Below, in pieces: positions 26,052 through 34,277 of a stretch of 64,000 nt of DNA. The stretch is from NCBI GenBank assembly GCA_910585215.1, contig CAJUDQ010000003.1:32796-96795 (forward strand). Reading direction: 5' to 3'. Made by a program: the position numbers and the translations under genes. Positions within the stretch are counted from its first letter, which is position 1, and each line of letters begins with the position of its first letter. This stretch comes from an uncultured Lachnospiraceae bacterium. GTDB lineage: Bacteria > Bacillota > Clostridia > Lachnospirales > Lachnospiraceae. The notes below the pieces were generated by a model. The model was not told the DNA's origin. It ran no database searches and saw only the letters and a program-made list of their open reading frames with translations.

Positions 26052-26990
26052 TCAGTTATCGCTGAATAATGGTGTAGACAGATATCTGTCACCAGAATCC
26101 GGAAGCAGTACCACAATTGTTTTTCCGGCATTTTCCGTTCTTTTTGCAAGAATGGAAGCCGCCTTGAGCGCTGCACCTGATGATATTCCTACCAAAATAC
26201 CTTCATGGAATGCAAATGTTTTTCCTTCCGCAAATGCATCCTCATTTTCAATGGTAATTATCTCATCATATATCGCTGTATTTAATACCTCTGGAACAAA
26301 TCCGGCACCAATTCCCTGAATTTTATGAGCGCCTGATGTTCCGGCAGAAAGAACGGGACTGTCCGCAGGTTCTACTGCCACAATTTTTATATTCGGATTT
26401 TTTTCCTTTAAATATTCACCTACGCCGGTAATCGTTCCACCTGTACCTACTCCTGCCACAAAAATATCAACTTTTCCCTCTGTCTGCTCCCAGATTTCCG
26501 GTCCTGTAGCAGCCCGATGTGCAGCAGGATTTGCAGGATTTACAAACTGACCTAAAATCACCGCCCCTTCGATTTCATTTTTCAATTCCTCTGCTTTGTC
26601 AATCGCACCCTTCATGCCTTTCGCCCCTTCTGTAAGTACCAGTTCTGCTCCATAAGCCTTTAAAAGAGTTCTTCTCTCCATACTCATTGTCTCAGGAAGT
26701 GTAAGAACAGCCCTGTATCCTTTCGCCGCCGCTACTGCTGCAAGCCCTATACCCGTATTGCCACTTGTAGGCTCAATAATGGTTGCTCCCTCTTTTAAAA
26801 CGCCTTTCTTTTCTGCATCCTCAATCATTGCCAGCGCAACGCGGTCCTTTACAGAACCGGCAGGATTCAGATATTCCAGTTTTGCAAGAATAATGCTATC
26901 TGTAATACCTGAATTTCTCATATATCTGTTTAATTTCAACATTGGTGTACTGCCAATCAGTTCTAATGCACTTTCTTTTATTTGACTCAT
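26052..26990 (-). CDS. cysK: Cysteine synthase A (O-acetylserine sulfhydrylase)
   Basis: A 312-residue PLP enzyme. Lys48 in [11 protein letters not shown] binds [14 protein letters not shown] is the substrate-binding loop; [15 protein letters not shown] is the phosphate-binding loop. It makes cysteine from O-acetylserine and sulfide. It starts at ATG 26990 with GGAGG ten bases upstream. Monocistronic: the kinase gene converges on its 3' side and the repeat R3 lies upstream. No cysE, T-box or S-box element was seen in its 170-base leader. Confidence 0.96.
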   Translation of the reverse strand: MSQIKESALELIGSTPMLKLNRYMRNSGITDSIILAKLEYLNPAGSVKDRVALAMIEDAEKKGVLKEGATIIEPTSGNTGIGLAAVAAAKGYRAVLTLPETMSMERRTLLKAYGAELVLTEGAKGMKGAIDKAEELKNEIEGAVILGQFVNPANPAAHRAATGPEIWEQTEGKVDIFVAGVGTGGTITGVGEYLKEKNPNIKIVAVEPADSPVLSAGTSGAHKIQGIGAGFVPEVLNTAIYDEIITIENEDAFAEGKTFAFHEGILVGISSGAALKAASILAKRTENAGKTIVVLLPDSGDRYLSTPLFSDN

Positions 26991-27165
26991 TATACATTTC
27001 CTCCATATTAATTATGTCTTTTTAATTCCTATGTATTTTATAGGTTTTATTTCTGTTGCAAATTATACATGAAAATTTCTTTTTTGTCAATAGCTGGAAG
27101 AGTAAAATTGTTCTGTAAAATCTGTGCTATACAAACCATAAATTATTATTTAATAAACGAAAATA

Positions 27166-27248
27166 AAAAGGGCTGTCACAAAATAACAGTTAGGCAGAAT
27201 TATCTACATATATTATGCTAAAAACTGTTTTTTGCAACAACCCTTCAA
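27166..27248. repeat. R3 repeat, MITE-like or large bidirectional terminator, copy 1
   Basis: Terminal inverted repeats AAAAAGGGCTGTCACAAAA and TTTTTTGCAACAACCCTT enclose a second pair of inverted words (AACAGTTAGGCAGAAT...). The element sits 12 bases after the AMP-ligase stop, and on the minus strand ends in an AT-rich tail, so it also serves as a likely terminator. A longer sibling is at 39708-39817. No transposase is present. Confidence 0.65.
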
Positions 27249-27260
27249 AATAATAAAATT

Positions 27261-28769
27261 TTAAAATCTCTTAATTTTCTTTGCTGTTGTTTTGTCAAAC
27301 TCTGTTTCTCTTACAATCAGACTGTGAATCCTCTTATAAACTGGTACATCCTTATTATACTCATCAATCATCTCCTGTAATTTTGCCTGAATATCTTTTA
27401 TATGCTTTTTCTTCGCATACTCATAATCAGGGAAAATTTCGGCCTCTATCAATGTATCCTTCTCTCTGACCAGAATTTCCTTTACCAGTTCAAAACGGCT
27501 GAACTGGTTTTCAATTTCTTCAGGAGAAACATTCTCTCCATTTGCAAGAATAATCAGATTCTTTTTACGACCAGTAATATAAACAAACCTGTCTTCATCA
27601 ACATAACCCAAATCTCCGGTTTTCAGCCATCCATCTTCAAGTGTTTCCGCTGTTTCCTCCGGCATCTTGTAATATCCCATCATAACGCTGCTGCCGCGTA
27701 CCCAGATTTCCTCATCAACAATCTTTGCTTCACAGTTTGGCATAAGCTTTCCTACAGAACCCTTTTTGCTTTCCCATGCAAGATTTGTACTGATAACCGG
27801 AGAACATTCTGTCATTCCATAACCCTGTAAAATTGTAATACCATACTCTTCAAACCTGTCTATGTATTCAGGGTCAAGATAAGCACCACCACTGCAAATT
27901 GTTTTCAGATTTCCTCCAAAAGCAGCCTTTGCAACCATTTTTTTCGGCATAATTCCTCCAGCCGCCTTTAATTTTGCATAAATAGACTCAATGACAAGCG
28001 GAACCAGCAGTACCATATCAGGCTTGAAAAGTTTCAAATTTTTCTGAACATGCATAATAGAATCATTAATGCAGCTGGTGACTCCAATATAAATTCCCTT
28101 AATAATATCCATTGTCAGACAGTATACATGATTAATCGGCAACAGTGTCATAGTGACAGTGCCTGCCGGAATCTTCATATCAAGACATACAGCATTATCC
28201 GTCAGATTTCTGTGAGACAGCATAACTCCCTTGCTTTTTCCTGTCGTACCGGAAGTAAATAATATTGTACATAACTGTTCTGGCTGTATCTCTGTTTCAT
28301 ATTCCCCCTGATGCTGACCAACAAGAGAGGACCATGATAAAATTCCGTCCGTTTCCTCTTCTGCCTGCAAAGATATAATATGCTGAATCTGAGGGCATGC
28401 CTGCTTTGCCATAGCAGCAACATCTGCACGAATCTCATCAAAAATAAGCATCTCCACATCTGCACGATTTAACAGTTCGCAAATATCAGCCGCTGCAAGC
28501 TGTGCATCGATAGGTACTGCCACACTTGCACTGTTTACAATACCAAAAAAACTTGCAATCCATGAATAGGTAGTAGCTCCCAGAACTGCTATGTGTTTTC
28601 CTTTCATTCCAAGTGCTTCTATCATACGGCTGACGGACATGGAATCTCTGTCAAGGTCACAAAAAGTCTTTTCCTCAACTTCTTTTTTTACTTTATAGCG
28701 ATATGCCGCCTGATTCCCATAGGAATCCTTTGCATGTCTTATTACATCTCTTAACGTTTCTACTGCCAT
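27261..28769 (-). CDS. AMP-dependent acyl ligase (acyl-ACP/acyl-CoA synthetase-like)
   Basis: About 502 residues of the ANL adenylating superfamily. Core motifs: LFTSGTTGKSKGVMLSHR (A3), GYGMTECSPVIST (A5), WLKTGDLGYVDEDRFVYITG (A7), RKKNLIILANGENVSPEEIE (A8) and a C-terminal catalytic Lys in TTAKKIKRF (A10). It activates a carboxylic acid as acyl-AMP and transfers it to a thiol. Substrate specificity cannot be read. The start at 28769 (MAVETLRD) has GGAGG at seven bases; the frame upstream is artefactual. Last gene of the carrier-protein operon, whose ACP is the obvious acceptor. Confidence 0.9.
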   Translation of the reverse strand: MAVETLRDVIRHAKDSYGNQAAYRYKVKKEVEEKTFCDLDRDSMSVSRMIEALGMKGKHIAVLGATTYSWIASFFGIVNSASVAVPIDAQLAAADICELLNRADVEMLIFDEIRADVAAMAKQACPQIQHIISLQAEEETDGILSWSSLVGQHQGEYETEIQPEQLCTILFTSGTTGKSKGVMLSHRNLTDNAVCLDMKIPAGTVTMTLLPINHVYCLTMDIIKGIYIGVTSCINDSIMHVQKNLKLFKPDMVLLVPLVIESIYAKLKAAGGIMPKKMVAKAAFGGNLKTICSGGAYLDPEYIDRFEEYGITILQGYGMTECSPVISTNLAWESKKGSVGKLMPNCEAKIVDEEIWVRGSSVMMGYYKMPEETAETLEDGWLKTGDLGYVDEDRFVYITGRKKNLIILANGENVSPEEIENQFSRFELVKEILVREKDTLIEAEIFPDYEYAKKKHIKDIQAKLQEMIDEYNKDVPVYKRIHSLIVRETEFDKTTAKKIKRF

Positions 28770-28843
28770 TTTATTTCCTCCATTTTTTATTATCAACAGT
28801 TATCGTTCAGATAACATCATAAAAATAATACCAAACTATAAAG

Positions 28844-28886
28844 CTCCGTTTATCGCACCTTTATAAATACGGTTTGATAAACGGAG
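28844..28886 (-). promoter_or_regulatory. Hairpin between carrier-protein and ligase genes
   Basis: A perfect 11-bp inverted repeat CTCCGTTTATC (28844-28854) and GATAAACGGAG (28876-28886) in the 122-base gap. On the minus strand the tail (CTTTATAGTTT) is a poor terminator, so attenuation or mRNA processing that sets the ratio of ACP to ligase is more likely. Confidence 0.5.
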
Positions 28887-28891
28887 ACTTT

Positions 28892-29122
28892 TTACTGTTC
28901 CTGCAGGGACTCGATATACTTTATGGCATCTTCCACAGTTTTAATATTGATTACTTCTCTTTCCTCTACCTCAATATCAAACTGCTCCTCAATCTGTCCC
29001 ACCATGCTCATAAAGTCATAGGAGTTAAAGCCAAGATCTTCAATAAATCTTGCCTCTTCTGTAACCTGCTCCGGCTTTACATCTACATATTCGCAGATAA
29101 TCTCTCTTAATTCCTCTAACAT
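28892..29122 (-). CDS. Acyl/peptidyl carrier protein
   Basis: A 76-residue, very acidic four-helix carrier protein. Ser34 in EDLGFNSYDFMSM is the phosphopantetheine site; the usual DSL triad is replaced by NSY. This differs from fatty-acid AcpP (GADSLD), which suggests a dedicated carrier. GGAGG precedes the ATG. It lies between the condensation-domain gene (18 bases) and the ligase, with a phosphopantetheinyl transferase as first gene of the cluster. Confidence 0.92.
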   Translation of the reverse strand: MLEELREIICEYVDVKPEQVTEEARFIEDLGFNSYDFMSMVGQIEEQFDIEVEEREVINIKTVEDAIKYIESLQEQ

Positions 29123-29140
29123 TCTTTTTCCTTCCTCCTG

Positions 29141-30544
29141 TTATGCCCACTTGATAATTTCACCGACAGTACGGCTTGCATCCTCAATTCCTCTAAACAT
29201 GATTCTGCAAAGATAGTAATAGATTTCCTCCAGCTTCTCCGGTGTCACCACCCCTGTCTGATGTTCAAAACAGAAATCCAGTCCGCCATCCGGTCTGTGG
29301 CTTACCGTCAGATACAGTGTATGCGCTGCTGCGCCATTGGAATATCTCTTTACATCATATTGAATATCACCCAGTTTGTCAAGCCCTGGTCCGTCATATT
29401 TCATTGCCAGCGGCTGATAGGTCAAAGCAAGTCCCTCATAGGTCTGTCCATTTTCGAGATGATAATAATTCTTTCTAAAAGCATAAAATTCAGAAGGGCT
29501 ATAGCTTGCATGACGGAAATACTGATTCTGCAAATCCCTGATTTTATAAATTCCCTCTAAAAATGTATCCGTCTTTGACACAATTGTACGGAATGGAAAG
29601 CTGTGGATTCTGGTTCCTCCACAACGCTTTTCCGATAAAGTAGCACGTCTTGCGATTGTAGTATTTACAGAAACATCATTCTGATTATTTTCCTTCTGCA
29701 AATAAGTTCTAAGTCCCATAAGCAGCAGACATGTCATAGAGACATGATTTTCCTCACAGAATTTCAAAAGCTTTTGTGTCGCTTCCTCTTCCAGATGAAA
29801 GTTTCCAAGATTCGCATCCACATTATCAGAGGTATTCGTAGCTGCGCGGAGTTTTGGATTCTTTTTCTTCTTTCTCTCCTCTTTCAGTTTCCCTGGTCCA
29901 TAAATATCCGTAAAAATCGGCTCTGAAGAAGAAATCAGCTTTTCAAAAAACTCTCTGTCCTTTTGTGCAGATGCACTTCCTGCTTCATATGCCAAATCCT
30001 TTTCAAGCTGTTTTAAATAAGAGCTCATTTCCTTTGGGTATGGAATATCCTCATATACACGACTACAGTAAAGCTCGATTACATCTTTAAAAAATACCAC
30101 CAGAGACTGTGCATCCATAATCAAATGGTTCACCTTAATATATAAACCATGAAAACCATCTGGCATCTTTATCATAACGATTTTATGTAACGGAGAATCA
30201 TATGGCTCAAACGGAGTACTTGTCCATTCTGTCATTTTTTCATGCGCATGCTCCGGCTTCCAATTTGAAAAATCGAAATGGTCGATTTCCTGTGTTTCCT
30301 CTTTTACTACATACTGATATACATTTCCCTCTTTATCCTCGGTAAATCTGATACGCATAGACTCGCAGCGGGCAACTGCCTCTTTGATACACTGTTTCAA
30401 AAGCTCCCAGTCAAGCTCTACCTGTATCGTCAGTCCGGAACCGATATTTAACACCTGTTTTTTTGGACAATATTTCATACAATAATAGTGTAATTTCTGT
30501 GCTGAAGTCAACGGATATACTTTATTGCCTTTTCTTGTTTTCAT
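29141..30544 (-). CDS. Stand-alone condensation-domain acyltransferase (NRPS C-domain-like)
   Basis: A 467-residue protein of the chloramphenicol-acetyltransferase-like fold. It begins YPLTSAQKLHYYC (C1 motif). The catalytic motif HHxxxDG is present as NHLIMDA at residues 139-145: the second His (140) and Asp144 are kept, the first His and the Gly are not. Later blocks include NTTIARRATLSEK and SFPFRTIV. No adenylation or carrier domain is fused. It would condense an acyl-carrier thioester with an amine or alcohol. It overlaps the hydrolase gene by four bases (ATGA), so the two are coupled. Confidence 0.85.
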   Translation of the reverse strand: MKTRKGNKVYPLTSAQKLHYYCMKYCPKKQVLNIGSGLTIQVELDWELLKQCIKEAVARCESMRIRFTEDKEGNVYQYVVKEETQEIDHFDFSNWKPEHAHEKMTEWTSTPFEPYDSPLHKIVMIKMPDGFHGLYIKVNHLIMDAQSLVVFFKDVIELYCSRVYEDIPYPKEMSSYLKQLEKDLAYEAGSASAQKDREFFEKLISSSEPIFTDIYGPGKLKEERKKKKNPKLRAATNTSDNVDANLGNFHLEEEATQKLLKFCEENHVSMTCLLLMGLRTYLQKENNQNDVSVNTTIARRATLSEKRCGGTRIHSFPFRTIVSKTDTFLEGIYKIRDLQNQYFRHASYSPSEFYAFRKNYYHLENGQTYEGLALTYQPLAMKYDGPGLDKLGDIQYDVKRYSNGAAAHTLYLTVSHRPDGGLDFCFEHQTGVVTPEKLEEIYYYLCRIMFRGIEDASRTVGEIIKWA

Positions 30545-31494
30545 AATTTTCCTCCTTCTAAAACCGGAAAAATAAACGAACGAATCGCTTCCTCATATTT
30601 TTCAGGATTTTTATAACAAGCCTCCACATGACCTGCTCCTTCTATAATCAACAGTTCCTTATTGGAAGCACATGCCTCATAAAGCTCATACACCATATCG
30701 CATGGAACAAAAGTATCAGAATCCCCATGAATAAATAAAATCGGAATTTCTGCCTTTTTTACTTCATTTCTTGCATTACATTCATCCAGCTCATATCCGG
30801 CTCTTTTTTTCACCATCTGATTTGCAATCTGCATAATCGGGAATGGAGGCAGATGATACATATTTTTTAATACAGCGCTGAATACATCCCATGCAGAAGT
30901 GAATGCACAATCTGATATCGCAGCTTTTACCTGCTTTGGCAGTTCCAATCCTGTTGTCATAAGAACCGTAGCTGCTCCCATGGAATCACCATGAAGCAGA
31001 ATCTGACAATCTTCTCCAAGACGCTCTACCGTATAATCAATCCAGAGCTTTGCATCTTTTCTGTCCAGACATCCAAATCCAATATAGGTCCCCTCACTCT
31101 TTCCATGTGCCCGTTCATCTACAATCAATAGACAAAACCCATGCTCCAGATAAAATTTTGCGAGCGTGGAATAATCATTCATGCCCTCACTCGTATAACC
31201 ATGAAAACAGATAACTACCTTTTTTGACAGACCATTTGTAAAAAAGGTTCCATGCAGCCTCAATCCATCCTCCGAAGTAATCCATACCTCTTCCTGCTGC
31301 TGCTCTGCCAGCCATTCTTTACATTCATGAATTTTTGGAATATATAAATCCCAATCTGTTCCCGCCATTTTCTGTGTGCGTTCTCTCTTTGCATTTGAAC
31401 GAATCATGGTACGGCGAAAAAAATAAGAGGCAATTGCATATTCACCGGCTCCACCCAAAATAGCAGCTCCTGCAATCCACTTTGCAATTCGCAT
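30541..31494 (-). CDS. Membrane-anchored alpha/beta hydrolase
   Basis: A 317-residue hydrolase with an N-terminal hydrophobic anchor (WIAGAAILGGAGEYAIASYF). Catalytic triad: Ser171 in LHGDSMGAATV, Asp260 in HGDSDTFVP, His289 in GAGHVEA. Oxyanion block FHGYTSEGMNDY. It is likely an esterase, thioesterase or peptidase of the DUF-type BAAT/cutinase-like group. In this operon it could release or edit the acyl product, or process it at the membrane. Spaced 16 bases from the SCP2 gene; overlaps the condensation gene. Confidence 0.85.
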   Translation of the reverse strand: MRIAKWIAGAAILGGAGEYAIASYFFRRTMIRSNAKRERTQKMAGTDWDLYIPKIHECKEWLAEQQQEEVWITSEDGLRLHGTFFTNGLSKKVVICFHGYTSEGMNDYSTLAKFYLEHGFCLLIVDERAHGKSEGTYIGFGCLDRKDAKLWIDYTVERLGEDCQILLHGDSMGAATVLMTTGLELPKQVKAAISDCAFTSAWDVFSAVLKNMYHLPPFPIMQIANQMVKKRAGYELDECNARNEVKKAEIPILFIHGDSDTFVPCDMVYELYEACASNKELLIIEGAGHVEACYKNPEKYEEAIRSFIFPVLEGGKL

Positions 31495-31510
31495 ATGTAC
31501 TCCTTTCCGG

Positions 31511-31831
31511 TTATTTTACAAAGTCTTTTAACTTTAATGCCTTTTCAATACTTCCATCCACTTTTAACTTTCCAAGAGTAAACGCAGCGACAGGGTCTGA
31601 TTTTCCGGAAATAATTTTTGACAGTGTTTTATAAGAACAGGTAAACAAAACATCTCTGTCATAATACTCATAAGGCTCCACATAGAGCTTTCCATCTTTT
31701 ACCTCGGCATAAAAGGCACCTTCTCCCTCCCCTGTAATATTAAACTGAAACGCAAGATGCTCATCTATGCCGCTTACATCTGCATCCTTAAACTTTTCCT
31801 TTACCTCTTCAAAAATTTCTTCGTATGTCAT
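31511..31831 (-). CDS. SCP2 sterol-binding-domain protein
   Basis: A 106-residue single-domain SCP2 protein (HLAFQFNITGEGEGAFYAEV, KLYVEPYEYYDRDVLFTCS, GKLKVDGSIEKALKLKDF). SCP2 domains hold lipids or fatty acyl chains in a hydrophobic tunnel. AAAGGAGG precedes the ATG. It is the first gene after the internal promoter of the carrier-protein operon, which suggests that the product or substrate is a lipid. Confidence 0.88.
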   Translation of the reverse strand: MTYEEIFEEVKEKFKDADVSGIDEHLAFQFNITGEGEGAFYAEVKDGKLYVEPYEYYDRDVLFTCSYKTLSKIISGKSDPVAAFTLGKLKVDGSIEKALKLKDFVK

Positions 31832-31914
31832 GATACGTCCTCCTTTTATAAATTATAATAAACTTATGGAAAAAATCAGTTGATTACCTTGCTTTTTCGG
31901 ATTTGTTTATTGAT

Positions 31915-31973
31915 TAATAGACTTTAAATTCTATTATGTCTATTATATTAACACTATCTTTTTGATTATGCAA
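31915..31973 (-). promoter_or_regulatory. Promoter and operator-like inverted repeat of the SCP2-hydrolase-C-ACP-ligase operon
   Basis: Minus strand: TTGCAT (31973-31968), 17 bases, extended -10 TG-T-TAATAT (31950-31945). An 8-bp inverted repeat TAATAGAC (31945-31938) and GTCTATTA (31922-31915), separated by 15 bases, overlaps the end of the -10 and the start site. This is a typical repressor position. The cognate regulator is unknown. Confidence 0.6.
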
Positions 31974-32026
31974 GCAAAAATAAGAAGTTCATAAATAAAG
32001 TATGCAAAAAAATACACTCTTCTTTT

Positions 32027-32566
32027 CTATCTGTTTTTTTCACAGACAGTAATCACATAGTTTCCCCTTAACATAAACTGTCGATAACTCCAGCCTCCTA
32101 CATTGCTTTCAATCATTATTCCCTGTTCACTCTCTTTCAGGGAAAATGAAATTTCTTTCAGAGAAAAAGCCAATCCTTTCCCAATTGCTTTTATATAACT
32201 CTCTTTCAACGTCCAGATACGTGTAAACCTCAAAGGAATGTTCCCCTCTCCCCAGATATATTCCTGCTCTTCTTTTGAACAGACCCTCCGTATCAAGCTC
32301 TCCTTTGCCTCTCTGATATATTCCACATCCACTCCAATCTCTTTTTCACTGATACCACAAACCACCATTCCCCTTGTATGACTGATATTAAAAGAAATAT
32401 AAGGAGCTTCCAAGAGATATGGTTTTCCTCCCTGTACCTGCTCTACCTTATACTCTTTTCCATATTCCTGCCTCAATCCGTATGCCAAAAGTTTTCTTCC
32501 AAGCATATGTTCCATTTCTCTATCTTCTATCTTGCCCATTGGTTCATATTCCATAAAATATAACAT
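32027..32566 (-). CDS. Sfp-type 4'-phosphopantetheinyl transferase
   Basis: About 179 residues. Family motifs: FNISHTRG, the Mg2+ motif GVDVEYI and WTLKESYIKAIGKGL (W/F-xxKEAxxK). It transfers 4'-phosphopantetheine from CoA to a conserved Ser on carrier proteins. GTG at 32569 and ATG at 32566 are both possible; the ATG has GGAG at six bases. It sits 195 bases upstream of the SCP2 gene, on the same strand, and a dedicated carrier is three genes further on, so it probably primes that carrier. Confidence 0.92.
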   Translation of the reverse strand: MLYFMEYEPMGKIEDREMEHMLGRKLLAYGLRQEYGKEYKVEQVQGGKPYLLEAPYISFNISHTRGMVVCGISEKEIGVDVEYIREAKESLIRRVCSKEEQEYIWGEGNIPLRFTRIWTLKESYIKAIGKGLAFSLKEISFSLKESEQGIMIESNVGGWSYRQFMLRGNYVITVCEKNR

Positions 32567-32589
32567 CACATTCTCCTTTTTTCACCAAA

Positions 32590-32666
32590 AAGCCGCATTT
32601 ATTCCAAGCTATCCAGAATACAGCTTTACCAAACCATATCTGCACTACTTTTCCTAAATGCGGCTT
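32590..32666 (-). terminator. Terminator of the Na+-pump operon
   Basis: 12-bp stem AAGCCGCATTTA (32590-32601) and TAAATGCGGCTT (32655-32666) with a long loop of 53 bases; the minus-strand stem runs into TTTTGG. It lies between the oadA stop and the phosphopantetheinyl transferase gene. Confidence 0.6.
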
Positions 32667-32725
32667 CTTTCATTTATTCCTATCTGACAATCAATCGTTA
32701 TTTCTCAACAAATATCAATCACATT

Positions 32726-34147
32726 CTACACCGGATACGCCTTATTCTCCATATCTGCTTCATTCATATCCACCTTATCCCTCTGTGCCTTGCGATACTT
32801 GAAAAACTCTATCGCTACCTGCGGGAACAATGCATAGGTCAATATATCCTCGTCCTGCTCCTTCCATTCTGCCATCTCGGCCTCAATCTTTGGAAGCTCC
32901 GGCTCAATCAAATCAGCAGGTCTGCAGGTAATCGGTTCCTTATCTCCAATTACCTTCTTCTGTACCTCAGGATTAAACGGCTTCACTGTCTGCCCATACT
33001 CTCCACTTAATACTGCTTTTGTCTCTTTCGTTGCTATCTTATATCTCTCACCGCCAATTACGTTCATAACTGCCTGTGTACCGACAATCTGTGAAGACGG
33101 TGTTACAAGCGGCGGTTCTCCAAGGTCTTTACGAACTCTAGGAATTTCCTCCAGTACCTCCTGATATTTATCCTCCGCATGCATTTCTGAAAGCTGTGAC
33201 ACCATATTTGAAAGCATACCGCCTGGCACCTGATACAAAAGCGTCTTGATGTTTACACCCAAAACCTTCGGATTTAAAAGCCCTGTCTTTAACGCCTCTT
33301 CCTTCATCGGTCTGAAATAGTCTGCAATTTCAGCCAGAAGCTTCTGGTCAAGCCCTGTATCATATGGGGTATCCTTAAAGGTTTCCACCATAACCTCAGT
33401 TGCCGGCTGACTCGTACCAAGCGCAAACGGTGACATCGCAGTATCAATTACATCAACGCCTGCCTCTACTGCCTTTAAATAAGTCATGGAAGCCACACCC
33501 GATGTATAATGTGTATGAAGCTGAATTGGAATACTTACAGTCTCCTTTAATGCTCCGATTAACTCTGTTGCTTTATATGGAAGCAACAATCCTGCCATAT
33601 CCTTAAAGCAGATAGAATCAGCTCCCATATCTTCAATTCTTTTGGCAATATCCTTCCAATATTCAAGAGTATATGCATCTCCCAATGTGTAGGATAACGC
33701 AATCTGTGCATGCGCATTCGGGTTTTCATGCTTTACCACCTTTACTGCCTTTACCACGCACTCCAGATTTCTCAAATCATTTAAACAGTCAAAAATACGG
33801 ATAATATCCATACCATTTGCCACTGACTTCTGAACAAAATATTCCACCACATCATCTGCATAATGACGATATCCAAGAATATTCTGTCCTCTGAAAAGCA
33901 TCTGTAATTTTGTATTTTTAAAACCATCACGAAGCTTTCTCAGTCTTTCCCAAGGGTCTTCCTTTAAAAACCGAAGAGAAGCATCAAAGGTTGCACCACC
34001 CCAACATTCTACAGAATGATAACCTACCTTATCCATTTTTTCCACAATCGGAAGCATTTGTTCTGTAGTCATTCTGGTAGCAATCAACGACTGATGGGCA
34101 TCACGCAGAACGGTTTCTGTTATTTTCACTGGTTTTTTTTCCGCCAT
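32726..34147 (-). CDS. oadA: Carboxyltransferase subunit (oxaloacetate decarboxylase alpha/pyruvate carboxylase B-like)
   Basis: A 473-residue TIM-barrel carboxyltransferase: LRDAHQSLIATRM, MLFRGQNILGYRHY, RIFDCLNDLRN, the lysine block SICFKDMAGLL and metal histidines in LHTHYTSG. It carries no C-terminal biotinyl domain; the biotin carrier is a separate gene two places upstream. It moves carboxyl groups between oxaloacetate/pyruvate and carboxybiotin. Starts after AAGG. Last gene of the mmdA-oadG-biotin carrier-oadB-oadA operon. Confidence 0.93.
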   Translation of the reverse strand: MAEKKPVKITETVLRDAHQSLIATRMTTEQMLPIVEKMDKVGYHSVECWGGATFDASLRFLKEDPWERLRKLRDGFKNTKLQMLFRGQNILGYRHYADDVVEYFVQKSVANGMDIIRIFDCLNDLRNLECVVKAVKVVKHENPNAHAQIALSYTLGDAYTLEYWKDIAKRIEDMGADSICFKDMAGLLLPYKATELIGALKETVSIPIQLHTHYTSGVASMTYLKAVEAGVDVIDTAMSPFALGTSQPATEVMVETFKDTPYDTGLDQKLLAEIADYFRPMKEEALKTGLLNPKVLGVNIKTLLYQVPGGMLSNMVSQLSEMHAEDKYQEVLEEIPRVRKDLGEPPLVTPSSQIVGTQAVMNVIGGERYKIATKETKAVLSGEYGQTVKPFNPEVQKKVIGDKEPITCRPADLIEPELPKIEAEMAEWKEQDEDILTYALFPQVAIEFFKYRKAQRDKVDMNEADMENKAYPV

Positions 34148-34277
34148 TTCTATTACCTTGTTCCTTTCACAAATTTATTTACAGGTATTTGCAAATCTCT
34201 GAAAAATTTATAACCATGAACTTTTTCAACATATTATAAACAGATTTCACAATTCCCCAATTTATATCAATGAATCC

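Noticed and set aside
26991..27160. S-box, T-box or other riboswitch upstream of cysK
   Set aside because: AT-rich leader with no conserved riboswitch core seen.
27166..27248. A complete insertion sequence at the R3 element
   Set aside because: Only about 83 bases; no transposase frame.
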